64,000 bases of DNA from Saururus chinensis (lineage: Eukaryota; Streptophyta; Magnoliopsida; Piperales; Saururaceae), in contig CP141142.1 of the NCBI GenBank assembly GCA_035235625.1, forward strand, positions 15,034,995-15,098,994, in the 5' to 3' direction. The notes under the pieces were generated by a model. It was not told the DNA's origin. It saw only the letters and a list, made by a program, of their open reading frames with translations, and did not search any database. Below, in pieces: positions 25,810 through 37,948 of the stretch. A program made the translations under genes and the position numbers. The number at the start of each line of letters is the position of its first letter. Within the stretch, counting starts at the first letter, position 1.

Positions 25810-26225
25810 GATCCTAGATTTAGTTCAAAATATTGGAACGACATTCATAATGCTTTGGGAACTAAGTTACAATTCAGCCTTCCACACATAAACAGATGGA
25901 CAATTAGAAAGAACAATTTAAACTTTGAAGGATATGTTTCACGCTTGTGTACAAGAATGGAAAGGAAATTGGATTGATTACCTACCACTTATTGAGTTTG
26001 CATATAACAATAATTATGATCCTAGATTTAGTTCAAAATATTGGAACAACATTCATAATGCTTTGGGAACTAAGTTACAATTCAACCTTTGACACATAAA
26101 CAGATAGACAGTCAGAAAGAACAATTTAAACTTTGAAGGATATGTTTCAAGCTTGTGTACTAGAATGCAAAGGAAATTGGGTTAATTACCTACCACTTAT
26201 TGAGTTTGCATATAATAATAATTAT
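25810..26225 (+). repeat. 208-bp tandem duplication inside integrase
   Basis: 25810-26017 and 26018-26225 are near-identical, both starting GATCCTAGATTTAGTTC. The unit is not a multiple of three, so it shifts the frame. Confidence 0.92.
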
Positions 26226-26641
26226 GATTTTCGCATCGGAATGACAACTTATGAAGCACTATATGACCAAAGATGTAGATCTCCTACAAGGGATGAAGTT
26301 GGAGAAAGATAGTTATTCAAAGAAGAATTAATTAGTCTTTGTGAGAAGAAAATTCATGACATCAAGAAGAAGTTGTTTGCATGCCAAATTAGACAAAAGA
26401 AATATGCTGATATGAGAAGGAGAGAATTAAAATTTGAAGTGGGTGATCATGTTTTTTCAAAGTATCACCTACTATGAAGTGATGAGGTTTGAAAAGAACG
26501 GAAAGTTAAATCCTAGGCATGTAGGTCCATTGAAATTCTACAAAAAATTGGGCCTATAGCATATAGAATTGCTCTACCACCAAGTTTATCAAAAGTTTAT
26601 AATGTCTTCCATGTGTCTATGTTACTAAACAGAACATATCA

Positions 26642-27100
26642 TGCACGGAACCGACTCTCATTATTGGCAAGGCAATAGGCAGATTTAGGGCTTAAGCATG
26701 CGAACTAATCAACATGACAAGGACTCAAACTTCTGTTGAGATGAACTATCTAATTCAACATTCTAATGAAATGGGTTGGGGTTGAGATGAATAACTCAAG
26801 TCAGCCACCTAACATGACAAATTCAGGCTGATACAACCATCAACATTCAACCTAAGGTATATCACAATCAAGGCTGAAATTCAGGGACAACATAGGTTGA
26901 ATTTCAAAGACATCTTAAGATGAAATTCAAAGACACCATAGGCCGAAATTTAGAAGCTTCTTAGGCTGAAAATCAAAGACTCAATAAGCATAAATGCATC
27001 ATGAACTAAGGCTTAAAGATCAGGGATTCAATCAGCAAGATTACAACCGAAATCAAGTTGAGAATCAAGTATTAGATAGGCAATTAGAAGTGCATTTTTT
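26642..27100. other. Foreign insertion within the chromovirus integrase tail
   Basis: The integrase reading stops at about 26641 and resumes at about 27100 (PSHVIS-like). The roughly 460 bp between have no protein match and contain short repeats of a TAGGCTGAAATTCAAAGACA type at 26860-26980. Edges are approximate; a possible ATGCAC/GTGCAT end pair is too short to call a TIR. Confidence 0.55.
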
Positions 27101-27360
27101 ATCCTTCTCATGTGATTAGTAAAACAAGTTTAGAGTTGTAGCCTGACTTGACATATGAGAAGAGTCAGTTATGATTTTAAATAGAAAGATAAGGACCTTA
27201 AAGAACAAAGAGATACCCATGATTAAGGTACTTTGGAGGAGTCAAGCACTAAAAGAGATGACTTGGGAATCAGAAGCTGAATTTAAAAAGGCTTATCTTC
27301 ATCTGTTCGCTAGTAAGTACCCAAATTTTAAGGACAAAATTTCTTCCCAGGAGAGAAGGA

Positions 27361-30300
27361 TGTGACACCTATAATTTTCAAAAAAAATTTCTAAACCTTC
27401 TAAATTATAATATCATAGAGTAAATTACTTAAGAAATTAGTAATGATGATAAGTACGAAGGTAGGGAGATTATGATTTATTTTCAAGATCGGAGTCTCAT
27501 TGGTGAACCACCGACACATCGATGAAATCACAAGGGAAATAGTGTTTTCACTATTTGTGATGTTCAATGTGTCAATGAACCTCCCAATGAAATAATAAAT
27601 TATTTGTCGGTGATATTCGACGTGTCATTAGACTCATTGATGAAGCCAGATTCTTTCTGTTGACAAGGTCCAATGAGTCAATGATCGTTTATAATTAAAC
27701 CCTTTGCAAGTGTACAAGGTTATTGTACTAGGATAAGTATTTAAAGGTTGTTGAACCTCAGGGACGGAAGAATTATCACTAAATCTAAAGAGGAATTTGT
27801 TGATTAAAAATTAGAAAGAACTTAAACTTAAATTAAGCAAAAGAAAGGAATCAACTAGTTTAAAAGCAAGAGATTAATATGATGGAATTTACTTAGGAAA
27901 TCGAATCCACTATAGAACCATAACAATTCCTTAACTTTTAATCTAAATCTAGTGTGAATATGAACAAGTATTCTCAGCTACAAGCTAGAATTACTTCAAA
28001 AAGAATCATTAATTAAATTTCATGGCATGAACTATCTTTGACAATAGCACGAATCATCTACACTAAACTAGCTATAGGCATGACCCGTCTAATCTTAGTA
28101 TAACTCATCCAAGTCATTAATTATCTGAACATTAAAACTATTATATGAACATCTCATCTAAATCACAGAAATTAGAATCGATGAAAATATCAAAACCACA
28201 TCAATCTATCATCTCTACTAGACAATAAATCAACATAGACTTGAATAAACATTAAAAGCTCTTCCATTAAAAAGGAAATCCTTATCATAAAATTGTCATC
28301 ATTCACAACTGAGATCTAAATTAAAAAGAAAAGAAACTGAAACTTATCTATAGCTTCATCAACTCCTAAGTAAAAGAAAAGTCTAGCCTTTCATTGTAGA
28401 AGAAAACACTTGAATCTCCATTAAAAGCTTTGAGTTCTCTTCCATCTTCTTCTTCATTTTTCTCTTCATAAAATCTACTCGAATCCCCTGGTTTCAAGCC
28501 AAATATGTCTTTTTATAGGCATAAGATTCATAGGAAGAAGTCCAATATGAAAAAGATTAAAAATTGGCTAAAACTAAAAAACTACACGTTATCCCGTTCG
28601 AACGCCCTGCATACCCGGTTGAACGTTTGAACTAAGTTTTTCTTCAAAATTATGTTATCCCGATTGAACGGTAAGTGACCCCGTTCGAACGACTACAGTG
28701 TTTCTGCAATCTAGACTATTTTTCTGGACAGTTCATATTCTGTTCATTAAGCTTTTCTTCATGTCCATGTTAATTTCCAACTTGTTTATAACTCCGAAAA
28801 GTTATCCAAATCACTTTAAAGAATGTCAAGACTATTTTTAATTATTTCAAATATCGTCGAAGTACCTCGATAAGTGCACTTTATCTACAAAATATAAAAT
28901 ATCATCCTTTAGACATGTACAATATAATTAAAATCCCAACTTTGTTCAAATACATATCTAAACTACTAATAACTATAAAATTATTAATAATTAAACTAAA
29001 ATACTAATTTTTATCTTAATCTAAATAAACTATAACTAACTCTTAATTAACCTAATCTATACTAGCAAATAAGGTAAAAAAGCATATAAAATAGATATAT
29101 ATTTCATGCTCATCAATCAATGACAATGGGAACCAACTTACCAACAATTGAGAAACTGCAATTGAAGAAGTTTCATGTGAATTTTGGAGTTGGTTACACA
29201 TCAAAATTTTGTTTCTAGACTTCCTTATAAATGGAACTTTGACCCAAAGGGTACGCACTCTCCAACTTTAGGGGAGGGCGTGTCAAGGAAGGGAAAATGA
29301 ATTTGTAGAGATCTCTTCATTGTTTGTTTAGAGGTTGGATTGCTAGCCTTAAACTGTAATGCTAGAATAAGAAATGCATTTCTGATGGATGTTGATAGAG
29401 TGATATGTGCATTATGGTTGAATTTTAATCATTATTGAATGAAATGCTACGTTATTCTTGATGAATATAAATATTGTATGGATAACTTGTATTAAGTTGA
29501 AAAACATCCTATTATTCTCTTCTTGAGATATTTGATGAATGATTTTCATTGATTACATGATTATATTCATAAGAGAAAGTGACTTTTATGATCATATAAA
29601 AAATTTTCAACTTTTCAGTTCATTGGCAAAGTCATCGACATGTCAATGATGCTACCAATGTAGGAAAAAGATGATAAAACAGTATTGGTGAATGAATGGT
29701 ACATTGGTGTCTTGCCAGTGGGTCACCGGCAATGATATCAACATGTTGATGAGGATGTTTATGAGAGTTATTTTTCCTCTTTCATTCCATTATCGGCAGT
29801 GCGTTTGACGAGTCAATGATTTACCAATGGTCATCAGTGACTCGGTTGACACATCGATGAGTCCTCTGACAATAATTTAGTTTTGGGTATTTTTAGAAGG
29901 AATTTCTATGAATGTTAGGTAATTATTATGAGAAGTAATAGCATGTTATTCTATGCATGAAATTAAAATTATATCTAATGATGTTATGATTGAATGTATG
30001 TACTTTTGTGTGTGAATAGTCTTGTAATGGATCATGCCCCAAGACTGATGTCTTTTGGCATCTGTGGTTAGAGAAACCCTCAATGCCTTGGATCCTCAAG
30101 TGTGTCTTTAGCCACGTAGGAGGAAGGAGGTTGGTATGAAAAATGACCAAAGTGTTTGTCTAAAAATGGGAGTTATGTAGAACCACTTCCTTGGCTAGGG
30201 AGTTGTATTCTAGTAGACTAGAGCCTTAAAAGATGATTGGTCCCTTGTATTGTAATACATGAGGTTTCGATGATCGTAGAAGTCAATATTTTAAACAACT

Positions 30301-31071
30301 TGGGTCCATGAGCCCCTGTAGGCCTTTGCTTCATAGCGTGGATAGGGCGGCAGACTTCAGAGTATCTAAGTTAGAATTCAGGTAGTTCATAGTCTAGTGA
30401 GGCAAGATTGTACTCCAAAACAAAAGTACCATGTCATAGTGAACCTTTAACTTGCACTTATGAAGTTAGAGACTTCTAAGTGAAAGTCACATTATATTGG
30501 AAAAGATTGTTGATGAATGCTTAATGTTATGCTTTTGATGCTTGAAGTATAATGCTTTTTAAAATAGAATTTATGTTGATTACTATACTCATTCAATTGG
30601 AATGTTATTGAAATATGATTCTTGAAGTATACTTCTTGTTTAGCTATCCCACTAAGTATATTCATATACTCAGCATTTATTGTTGATGTAGGTTCTTCAG
30701 TGGAATAGCAGGTGGGGACAATTGTGCTAGGAGAGGATGTGAGATCCATGTAGGATTTTCTTATATTGATAATATATTTTAGTTGATGTGTAATTTCTAA
30801 GACATAGGCACAAGAGTGCCAATTTCTTTTAGTTATGTGTATTATGTTGTTTGGTATGTACATGGGAAAGACTTTATGAGATTTGGTTGTGATGTTATTA
30901 TGTCTTATCAATATAAAGAGATGACAATTGATTATCCATATGTTCAGAAAAGAGTGAGTCACACCTTGCAATAGTATATTTGTTGAAGAATTTAGCAAAT
31001 GAGTTTATAAAAAATTTTGTTTCTACTAGTTTTCATTAAAAAACGAGTTTGTGAAAATTTGGGGTGTGACA
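27361..31071 (+). repeat. 3' LTR of a third chromovirus family (about 2.27 kb without its insert)
   Basis: It starts TGTGACACC directly after a purine tract and ends GGTGTGACA, an imperfect inverted repeat. A minus-strand Athila solo LTR (27682-29115) is nested in it. It has degenerate repeats of a CA(A/T)TG...CGATG type (27490-27670 and 29630-29870) and the palindrome at 30654-30671. No 5' partner LTR is in the window. Confidence 0.82.
27682..29115 (-). mobile_element. Athila-type solo LTR, minus strand (1434 bp)
   Basis: It is the reverse complement of the Athila LTRs at 36216-37648 and 47814-49246, from TGATCGTTTA to TTCATGCTCATCA. Flanks GTCAA (27677-27681) and ATCAA (29116-29120) differ at one base, consistent with an aged 5-bp target duplication. 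No interior sequence, so it is a solo LTR. Confidence 0.93.
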
Positions 31072-31320
31072 CGTTGTGGTGTTGGTGACAAATCCGGTGG
31101 TCCAAAATGTTACCTTTGCAAAAAAGGGGTTGCCTTGGGGTGGAAAAAAGTTTTTTAAGCTTTCTAAGGGTTTAGGCAGATTGTGGTTGGACTCAATGTG
31201 GTGCATGATGACCTGAATGCCTTCCACAACTCACACAAGGGGTGACTCGGGGTGGAAATGTGCCCAAAAAGCATTGCTAGGGAGGGTCATGGTTAAGACA
31301 ACCATAGGGCTTGCTAGCTG
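31072..31320. other. Pre-insertion spacer, left part
   Basis: Once LTR C and the Athila element are removed, 31072-31320, 35885-36215 and 49252-49767 join into one stretch. It is purine-rich with no convincing gene; short ORFs in it do not resemble a known protein. Confidence 0.5.
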
Positions 31321-34300
31321 TGTAAGATTTCTGATTTTTCTACAATTTTATGGGATTTTCCTGCTATTTTTTTGGTCATTTTCAGCAAGAAAATGTGACG
31401 CTACGGCATATTTATATTTATGTATACATACCCTATATTTATACTCATAGAGTCGGGTGTGGGGCTTAGTCGCAGGCCGCGGGCCTCGCTGCGCGCTTAC
31501 GACACGAATTTTGGAGGTACAACATGTAACCGGTGGGTGAACGCGTATTAGGGATGTAAAGGTAAAAATTAAAAGATTAACTATATATATGAAATCCATT
31601 TCACGGATTACAGAACTCGACTTCCATAAGTTTTTTTTTCATGTCCAATGGTTTTTGGAGAAACTCGAGCTTGATTCCGGTCACTCCGTTCTCCCTCCTT
31701 CGTCGTCAGGTTCCTTCGATTCTTGTCAGGATCCGCTTTGCCTCACCGCCATGAGTCTGTAAGTACCGGCTATGACTGCCGCCACGGCCTCTTTTCTCCT
31801 CCACGAGGTACCAAACCTTTTTTCGGGTTTTTCTCTCCTTCAATCCCATTTTTGAACCATGGGTATACGATTTTGATATCGTTTGTGGCCGCTCTCAACT
31901 AGACTTATGTTTAGTTGGCCGCTAGGAACCCATAGGCGCTGGCTAGAGCCGCTGCTATGCTTTCTTTGCTCTGTGGTGAGCTACTAGCACTTTGGTCCGG
32001 TTTTGTTTCTAGTTACATCTCACTGTCCGTGCAATTTTTTGGAAGCCGGTGTGTTTCTGGTCATCGTCCGGTCACCGGTAGGACTCCGTCCAGCCTACCT
32101 CGACCTGGTGTCGGTAGGGGTTTGCTGTTTCCGGCCCCGCCTCACCCCTATTGCCTTGCTCCACCCGATTAGACGCTTTGGGTGCATCTCGGGTCATTGG
32201 CATCGGCGAGCCGTGGGCCATTTGGCCATCGTGGGCTCTACCCTGACTCGGCGACAATGAGGGTCAGCCCCACTTGGCCCGATTATACACTCCACCCGGA
32301 ATGGGCCGCTTGTCATTGCTCTCTGTCATGCGAGATGCACAGCCGCCCACACCATGGGTTTTGGTTGTGGGTGGCTATCGGCGATGTCGCCGTTTTGATT
32401 AGCCACAGCTAGGGCCTTAGCCCTGTTGGCCTTTTGTGGGCCTTGGGTCACCCCCTTTCAGCCCTCTCCCCCACCCCTTTGGGTCGCGTATGCATGTGGC
32501 CACACGTGTGCTTTTGGGTTTAGGTGCCGCATCACCGCCTGACCATCGGATGGCTTTGCCACTGAGTGGAGTTGACCACTAGAGCCTCCACTACCTCTCC
32601 TTTGTCCTCGAGCGTTGCCCCACGCTCTCTGCCCATATGTGGGCCCTTGTGACGCGAAATCGTTGCCGTTGGGTGCTGTCCACGGCCGATTTTGACGTCG
32701 TGCTACCGGTCAGGTGCTTCTTAGCCACTGGCCGATCTTCAGTGAGTACACCCTCGACTTTTGGTCGCACCACCACATATGTTGGCACGACATTTCTCCC
32801 TGCTGCCCTAGTGTGCCGCCGTGGATTGCGGGTTTTGCCGCATTGACTTCTGACACCTCGTTGGCCATGATTGTTTCCAGTACTTCCTAAAATCCTCGGG
32901 ACAGCAACTCTCTCAGCCAGGCAACTATTTTGACTGCCAACTCTGCCGCCGATGCCGCCACCATAGTGTGCTCGCCATCGAATGTCATGATTACGAGGTA
33001 GGGGAGCTTTGAACTCGTAATTTCATGAAGCATGCTTTGGATGTTAAATAACAATCTGATTGCATGATATGCATGTAAGCACGATTGTATGGTATGTTGA
33101 AATGCATATGACATGCATGTTGGTTGTAAGTATGTTAGATGTAAGTATGTGCAAGTGATGACTAGCGTGTTTGTTGGTAAGTTTCGTATGTTGATTGAGT
33201 ATGTGCTAGTGATGGCTAGCATGTATGTTTGACGTATGTATGCATGTGCTAGTGATGGCTAGCATGCATGTTTGAAGTATGTTTGGATTATCCATGTGCT
33301 AGTTATGGCTAGCGTGCATGTGCTAGTGATGGCTAGCATGTATGTTTGACATATGTATGCATGTGCTAGTGATGACTAGCATGTATGTTTGACGTATGTA
33401 TAAATGTGTATGTATGCACTAGTGATGGCTAGTGAGCATGTTTGTAAGTTATGTATGTATAACCGTATGTATATGTTATACATATGTGTGATAGACATAC
33501 GTATGTATGATGGCTATTGCCTATGCTATGGATGTGCGTATGTGTATGTGGGCAGAGGTATGGGCGATGGACAGTAAGAGGTGACAGAGGTTTTGTCTAG
33601 ATTTGGATATGGATGTGTAAGCATATGACGGATGACAGAGGATAAGAGTATGACGGGCAAGGATTAGAATGGATCAGTTTGGGTTGGATTGTATGTTGGG
33701 TGATTGTCAGACAGTAAGAGTGTGCATAACTATACAAGCATAACGTACAGATTATGAAGTGAAAAATAAGCATAATAAGTGAGATATAAGTCAAAGGGGA
33801 ACAACTGGGTTGGCTCTGAGGAGCTTCATATTGATGATGGTAGTGTAAGATGATTTGGCCATAAGGTAGATGGCGGAGATTGTAAGACCGTAAGGATTTG
33901 GATGTACGATGAGTTTTGTCCATGATGTGGATAGATTAAGTGAAGTCTGTTGCCCTGACGAACTAGGGTTTCGATCGGGCTCAGCTTCGGTTTGATCAGT
34001 CGAGGACTGTGAGTTTGTGTGGCATAATTGTACCAAATAATATACCTAATTCAAACTTGAATTATAAGCACAGCTAATGGTAGCGTTGTGAGTTTGAGAC
34101 CTGAGGGTTCGACGGATTAAGTTCCGTGTTTGGGCTGGCTACTAATGAGTCAACCGAGCATTTCTCATGTCTTGCCATGGTGTTTATCCTGCGGGATGTT
34201 GTCTGTGTGCTGTATAGAGCACCGGACGTCTGATGCTCTATTGAGAGCAACATATGTTTCTAATTTGGTCTGCGTGTTGTATATGCCCAGATGTTTGATG

Positions 34301-34426
34301 CTCTATTGAGAGCGATGTACGTTTCTGACTTTGTCTGTTGAGAGCGTTGTATGATTCCGCCCAAGAGTGGCACTGTATGTTTCTGCCCAAGTGGCACTGT
34401 ATGTTTTCTGCCCAAGAGTGGCATTG

Positions 34427-34531
34427 GCACTATAAGACCCATTATGGTGGGCAATTCTATGGTACTATAAGACCCATTATGGTGGGTGATTCTATGGCAC
34501 TATAAGACCCATTATGGTGGGCAACTGTATG
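34427..34531 (+). repeat. 35-bp tandem repeat, three copies, in LTR C
   Basis: ACTATAAGACCCATTATGG starts at 34429, 34464 and 34499, an exact 35-bp period. LTR A and LTR B have one copy each. Confidence 0.92.
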
Positions 34532-35077
34532 ACCCCTTATGTGTGGGTGTTTATGTTTGCGCGCTCAGGTAAGTAGTATCATGGATCTACTCTTACCTGT
34601 TTGATCCAGTGCCCCATGAGCATTGGTGTGCCTTAGCTTCGGAAAAGTCCATGGCGTCTAGTCACTCCCCGGAGGTTAAGATATTGCCCCAGTGGCATTC
34701 TTTTCCATTTCGACGCTGGAGCTTATTAGTTGTAATGAGCTTCAGTGGTCATTGATATGTGTATGATTATGAGCACAACTGTAAGTGTATGAGTATGAGC
34801 ACGACTGTAAGTGTATGAGTATGAGCACGACTGTAAGTGTATGTGTATGAGCACGACTGTAAGAGTATGTGTATGAGCACGACTGTAAGAGTATGTGTAC
34901 AAGTATGATTATACGAGTAAGGTTGTACAAGTATGTGTAAGCTGTATGAGTAAGCATATGATTGTACGAGTAAGGTCATACAAGTATGCGTATGTTGTAT
35001 GAGTATGCGTGCAGTGGTATGAGTAAGTTTGTATGACCCTAGATAAGGGTGTTTGTGTAAGTTTAATTTGATGGTAT

Positions 35078-35250
35078 GCTTTTGGCACGATGGTGCATTT
35101 GGTATGATTTTAGCACGATGGTGCATTTGGTATGATTTTGGCATGATAGTGCATTTGGTATGATTTTGGCATGATGGTGCAATTGGTATAATTTTGGCAC
35201 GATGGTGCATTTGGTATGACTTTGGCACGATGGTGCATTTGGTATGTTTG
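35078..35250 (+). repeat. 28-bp tandem repeat, six copies, in LTR C
   Basis: TGCATTTGGTATGATTTTGG-type units start at 35094, 35122, 35150, 35178, 35206 and 35234. LTR A and B have about one unit at this place. Confidence 0.92.
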
Positions 35251-35884
35251 TATGCGTATGAGCATGGTATTGATATGCCTATCTGCTTCATGTTTGAGTT
35301 GCATGAACTCATGTATTTATGAACTTAGTGAGTTCACTGTTTTGGATTCCCCTACTCGGTATTTTCCTACTGAATATGAAAATACTCATTACCCTACTTT
35401 TTAGCGTCGTTGTACGGGAGGTTTTGCAGGTTGTGTGGAGAGCTCCTGGAGATGGAAGCTCACTTCCGAGGTGGATTAATTCCCGTTGACTCAGGTATAT
35501 GCTTCACTCATTGCGAGTTTTGTTTGTGCCACGATCCGATGTATTAGGTGAGACGAGACGTTAAGATGTTATTATTCTGGACTTTCATGGGACTTGCACT
35601 CAGGGATGCCTGGGAGGGATTTGTATTTAAAGTCTATGATCATAGCAATTTAGTCATACGTGTGTTTTCGAGTAGCGCCTGATGATATTTGCTTTGGCCA
35701 TACGATGTTTGACCGTATAATGAAAATATTTAGATGGAAAATGGATGTTTACTGTTTTAAATTATAAACTATTTTATCAGGTTTTGATTTTGCCATTTTT
35801 CCTCCGATTTACAGACATTATATTGCAAAAAAATTTCATGAATTTTAAGAAAAATGTGTGAAAAATCTCGGGTGTTACAAGCTG

Positions 35885-36215
35885 GCAGCCAAAAGGTTGC
35901 CACAGACTTCAAGAACCCAAAACCCCCACATACCAAGGTTCAAGAGGCCAACACCCATAAGGGGCCAAGAGGTGTGGGTATGGGTAGGGCGTTGAGGACG
36001 AGGGAGACAAGAGAAGTGGTGGATACTGACTGGCAGCAAGAAGATTGGTCATTGGACAACACAAAAATGTGTTCTCTCGACTGATTCCAATGGGAAAATA
36101 TCAAGGGAGGGGCGAAATGGCACTAGAGAGGGCAAAGGGGGTTGTGGGGAGATAGATCTAGGCCAAGGGTGGAGTGGCGAAGATGTGGCCTACTAGAAAC
36201 TACTCACAATGGTGG
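35885..36215. other. Pre-insertion spacer, middle part
   Basis: Purine-rich, no convincing gene. It ends with GGTGG (36211-36215), the left target duplication of the Athila element. Confidence 0.5.
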
Positions 36216-37648
36216 TGATAAGTATGAAATATATATCTATTTTATATGCCTTTTTACCTTATTTGCTAGTATAGATTAGGTTAATTAAGAGTTAGTTATA
36301 GCTTATTTAGATTAAGATAGAAATTAGTATTTTAGTTTAATTATCAATAATTTTATAGTTATTAGTAGTTTAGATATGTATTTGAACAAAGTTGGGATTT
36401 TAATTATATTGTACATATCTAAAATGTGATATTTTTATGTTTTGTAGGTAAAGTGCACTTATCGAGGTACTTGGACGATGTTTAAAATAATTAAAAATAG
36501 TCTTGACATGCTTTAAAGTGATTTGGACAACTTTTCGGAGTTATAAACAAGTTGGAAATTAATATGGACATGAAGAAAAGCTCAATGAACAGAATATGGA
36601 TTATCGAGAAAAACTGTCCAGATTGTAGAAACATTGTAGCCGTTCGCACGGGGTCACTTACCGTTTGATCGGGATAACGTAATTTTGAAGCAAAACTCAG
36701 TTCAAGCATTTGAATGGGCATGCAGGGCGTTCGAACGGCATAATGTGTTGTTTCCTAGTTTTAGCAAATTTTCAATCCTTTTCATATTGGAATTCTTCCT
36801 ACAGATCTTATACCTATAAAAAGACATATTTGGCTTAAAACCAAAGGATTCTAGTAGATTTTCTGAAGAGAAAAAAGAAGAAAAAGATGGAAGAGAACTC
36901 AAAGCTTTCAATGGAGATTCAAGTGCTTTCTTCTACAATGGAAGGCTAGACTTTTCTTTTAATTAGGAGTTGATGAAGCTATAGATAAGTTTCAGTTTCT
37001 TTTCTTTTTAATTTAGATCTCAGTTGTGAATGATAACAATTGTATGACAAAAATTTCCTTTTTAATGGAAGAGTTTTTCATGTTTATTCAAATCTATGTT
37101 GATTTATTGTCTTGTAGATGATAGATTGATGTAGTTTTGATATTTTCATCAATTCTAATTTCTGTGATTTAGATGAGATGGTCATACAATAGTTTTAATG
37201 TTTAGATAATTAATGACTTAGATGAGTTATACTAAGATTAGACGGGTCATGCCTATAGCTAGTTTAGTGTAGATGATCCGTATTATTGTCGAAGATAGTT
37301 CATGTCATGGAATTTAATTAATGATTCTTTCTGAAGTAATTCTAGCTTGTAGCTGAGAATACTTGTTCATATTCACACTAGATTGAAATTAAAAGTTAAG
37401 GAATTGTTATTGTTCTATAGTGGATTCAATTTCCTAAGTAATTTCCATCATATTAATCTCTTATTTTCAAACTAGTTGATTTCTTTCCTTTACCTAATTA
37501 AAGTTTAAGTTTGATTTAGTTTTCAATCAGCAAATTCTTCTTTAGATTTAGTAATAATTCATCCGTCCCTGAGGTTCGACAACCCTTAAATACTCATCTT
37601 AGTACAATAACCTTGTACACTTGCAAAGGTTTTAATTATAAACGATCA
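36216..37648 (+). repeat. Athila 5' LTR (1433 bp)
   Basis: TG...CA ends. It contains pieces such as GCGTTCGAACGGC (near 36728) and a mutated CACTTACCGTTTGATC (near 36655). Same family as the solo LTR at 27682-29115. Confidence 0.95.
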
Positions 37649-37654
37649 AGTTTT

Positions 37655-37671
37655 TGGCACCGTTGCCGGGG
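37655..37671 (+). other. Primer-binding site, Athila type
   Basis: TGGCACCGTTGCCGGGG, six bases after the LTR, resembles the TGGCGCCGTTGCCGGGG site typical of Athila elements, commonly assigned to tRNA-Asp (family knowledge). One base differs. Confidence 0.85.
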
Positions 37672-37948
37672 ATGGTGTTGATTTGTTACTCAATTAGTAT
37701 TAGGATAATTCTATCTAATTTAGATTCAGTTTAATTTAGTTTTTAGGTTAATTCTTAGTTTCTTACCTTTTGGTAATTTGATCTTGTAGGCTGAGTTGAA
37801 GATCGTGCTCTCTACACTTGTGGCCACAAGTGGACATCGACAAGCATAGTGCTTCTCTTCGGTTCGCAAGACCCTTTTCTCTCTTTATTTTTAGTTCCTT
37901 TCTTAGTTAGTTTTTGCTTATTCTTCCCCTTTTTACACTTAAAATTGT

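Larger units (their letters stand above)
25550..27343 (+). pseudogene. Integrase core to chromodomain remnant
   Basis: Continues the remnant broken at 23361. It shows IPQWK and ISMDF (first catalytic D, about 25615), SDRDPRFSSKYW (second D, about 25805), a 208-bp tandem duplication, YNNNYD, a GPF/Y-like region (about 26515-26600), then an inserted stretch, then a chromodomain at 27171-27310 (IPMIKVLWRS, MTWESEAEF). Many stops and frame changes. A purine tract (AGGAGAGAAGGA, 27349-27360) and LTR follow. Because its 3' LTR does not resemble LTR B, this may not be the interior that once belonged to LTR B. Confidence 0.85.
31321..35879 (+). mobile_element. Solo LTR C of the long-LTR family (4559 bp)
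   Basis: Perfect 5-bp target duplications AGCTG flank it (31316-31320 and 35880-35884). It starts TGTAAGATTT, ends GGTGTTACA and is collinear with LTR A and B. It carries local repeat expansions that A and B lack (next two entries) and the palindrome at 35372-35387. Short ORFs are not genes. Confidence 0.94.

Noticed and set aside
35078-35250. CRISPR-like regular array
   Set aside because: Units are contiguous 28-bp repeats without unique spacers, in a plant LTR; a minisatellite.
34767-35312. 181-codon reverse ORF in LTR C
   Set aside because: It reads through the 28-bp and 20-bp arrays; the repeat unit of 28 shifts frame and no copy exists in A or B.
35854-36084. 76-codon ORF spanning the LTR C right end
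   Set aside because: It begins inside the LTR and crosses the insertion junction, so it cannot be an old gene.
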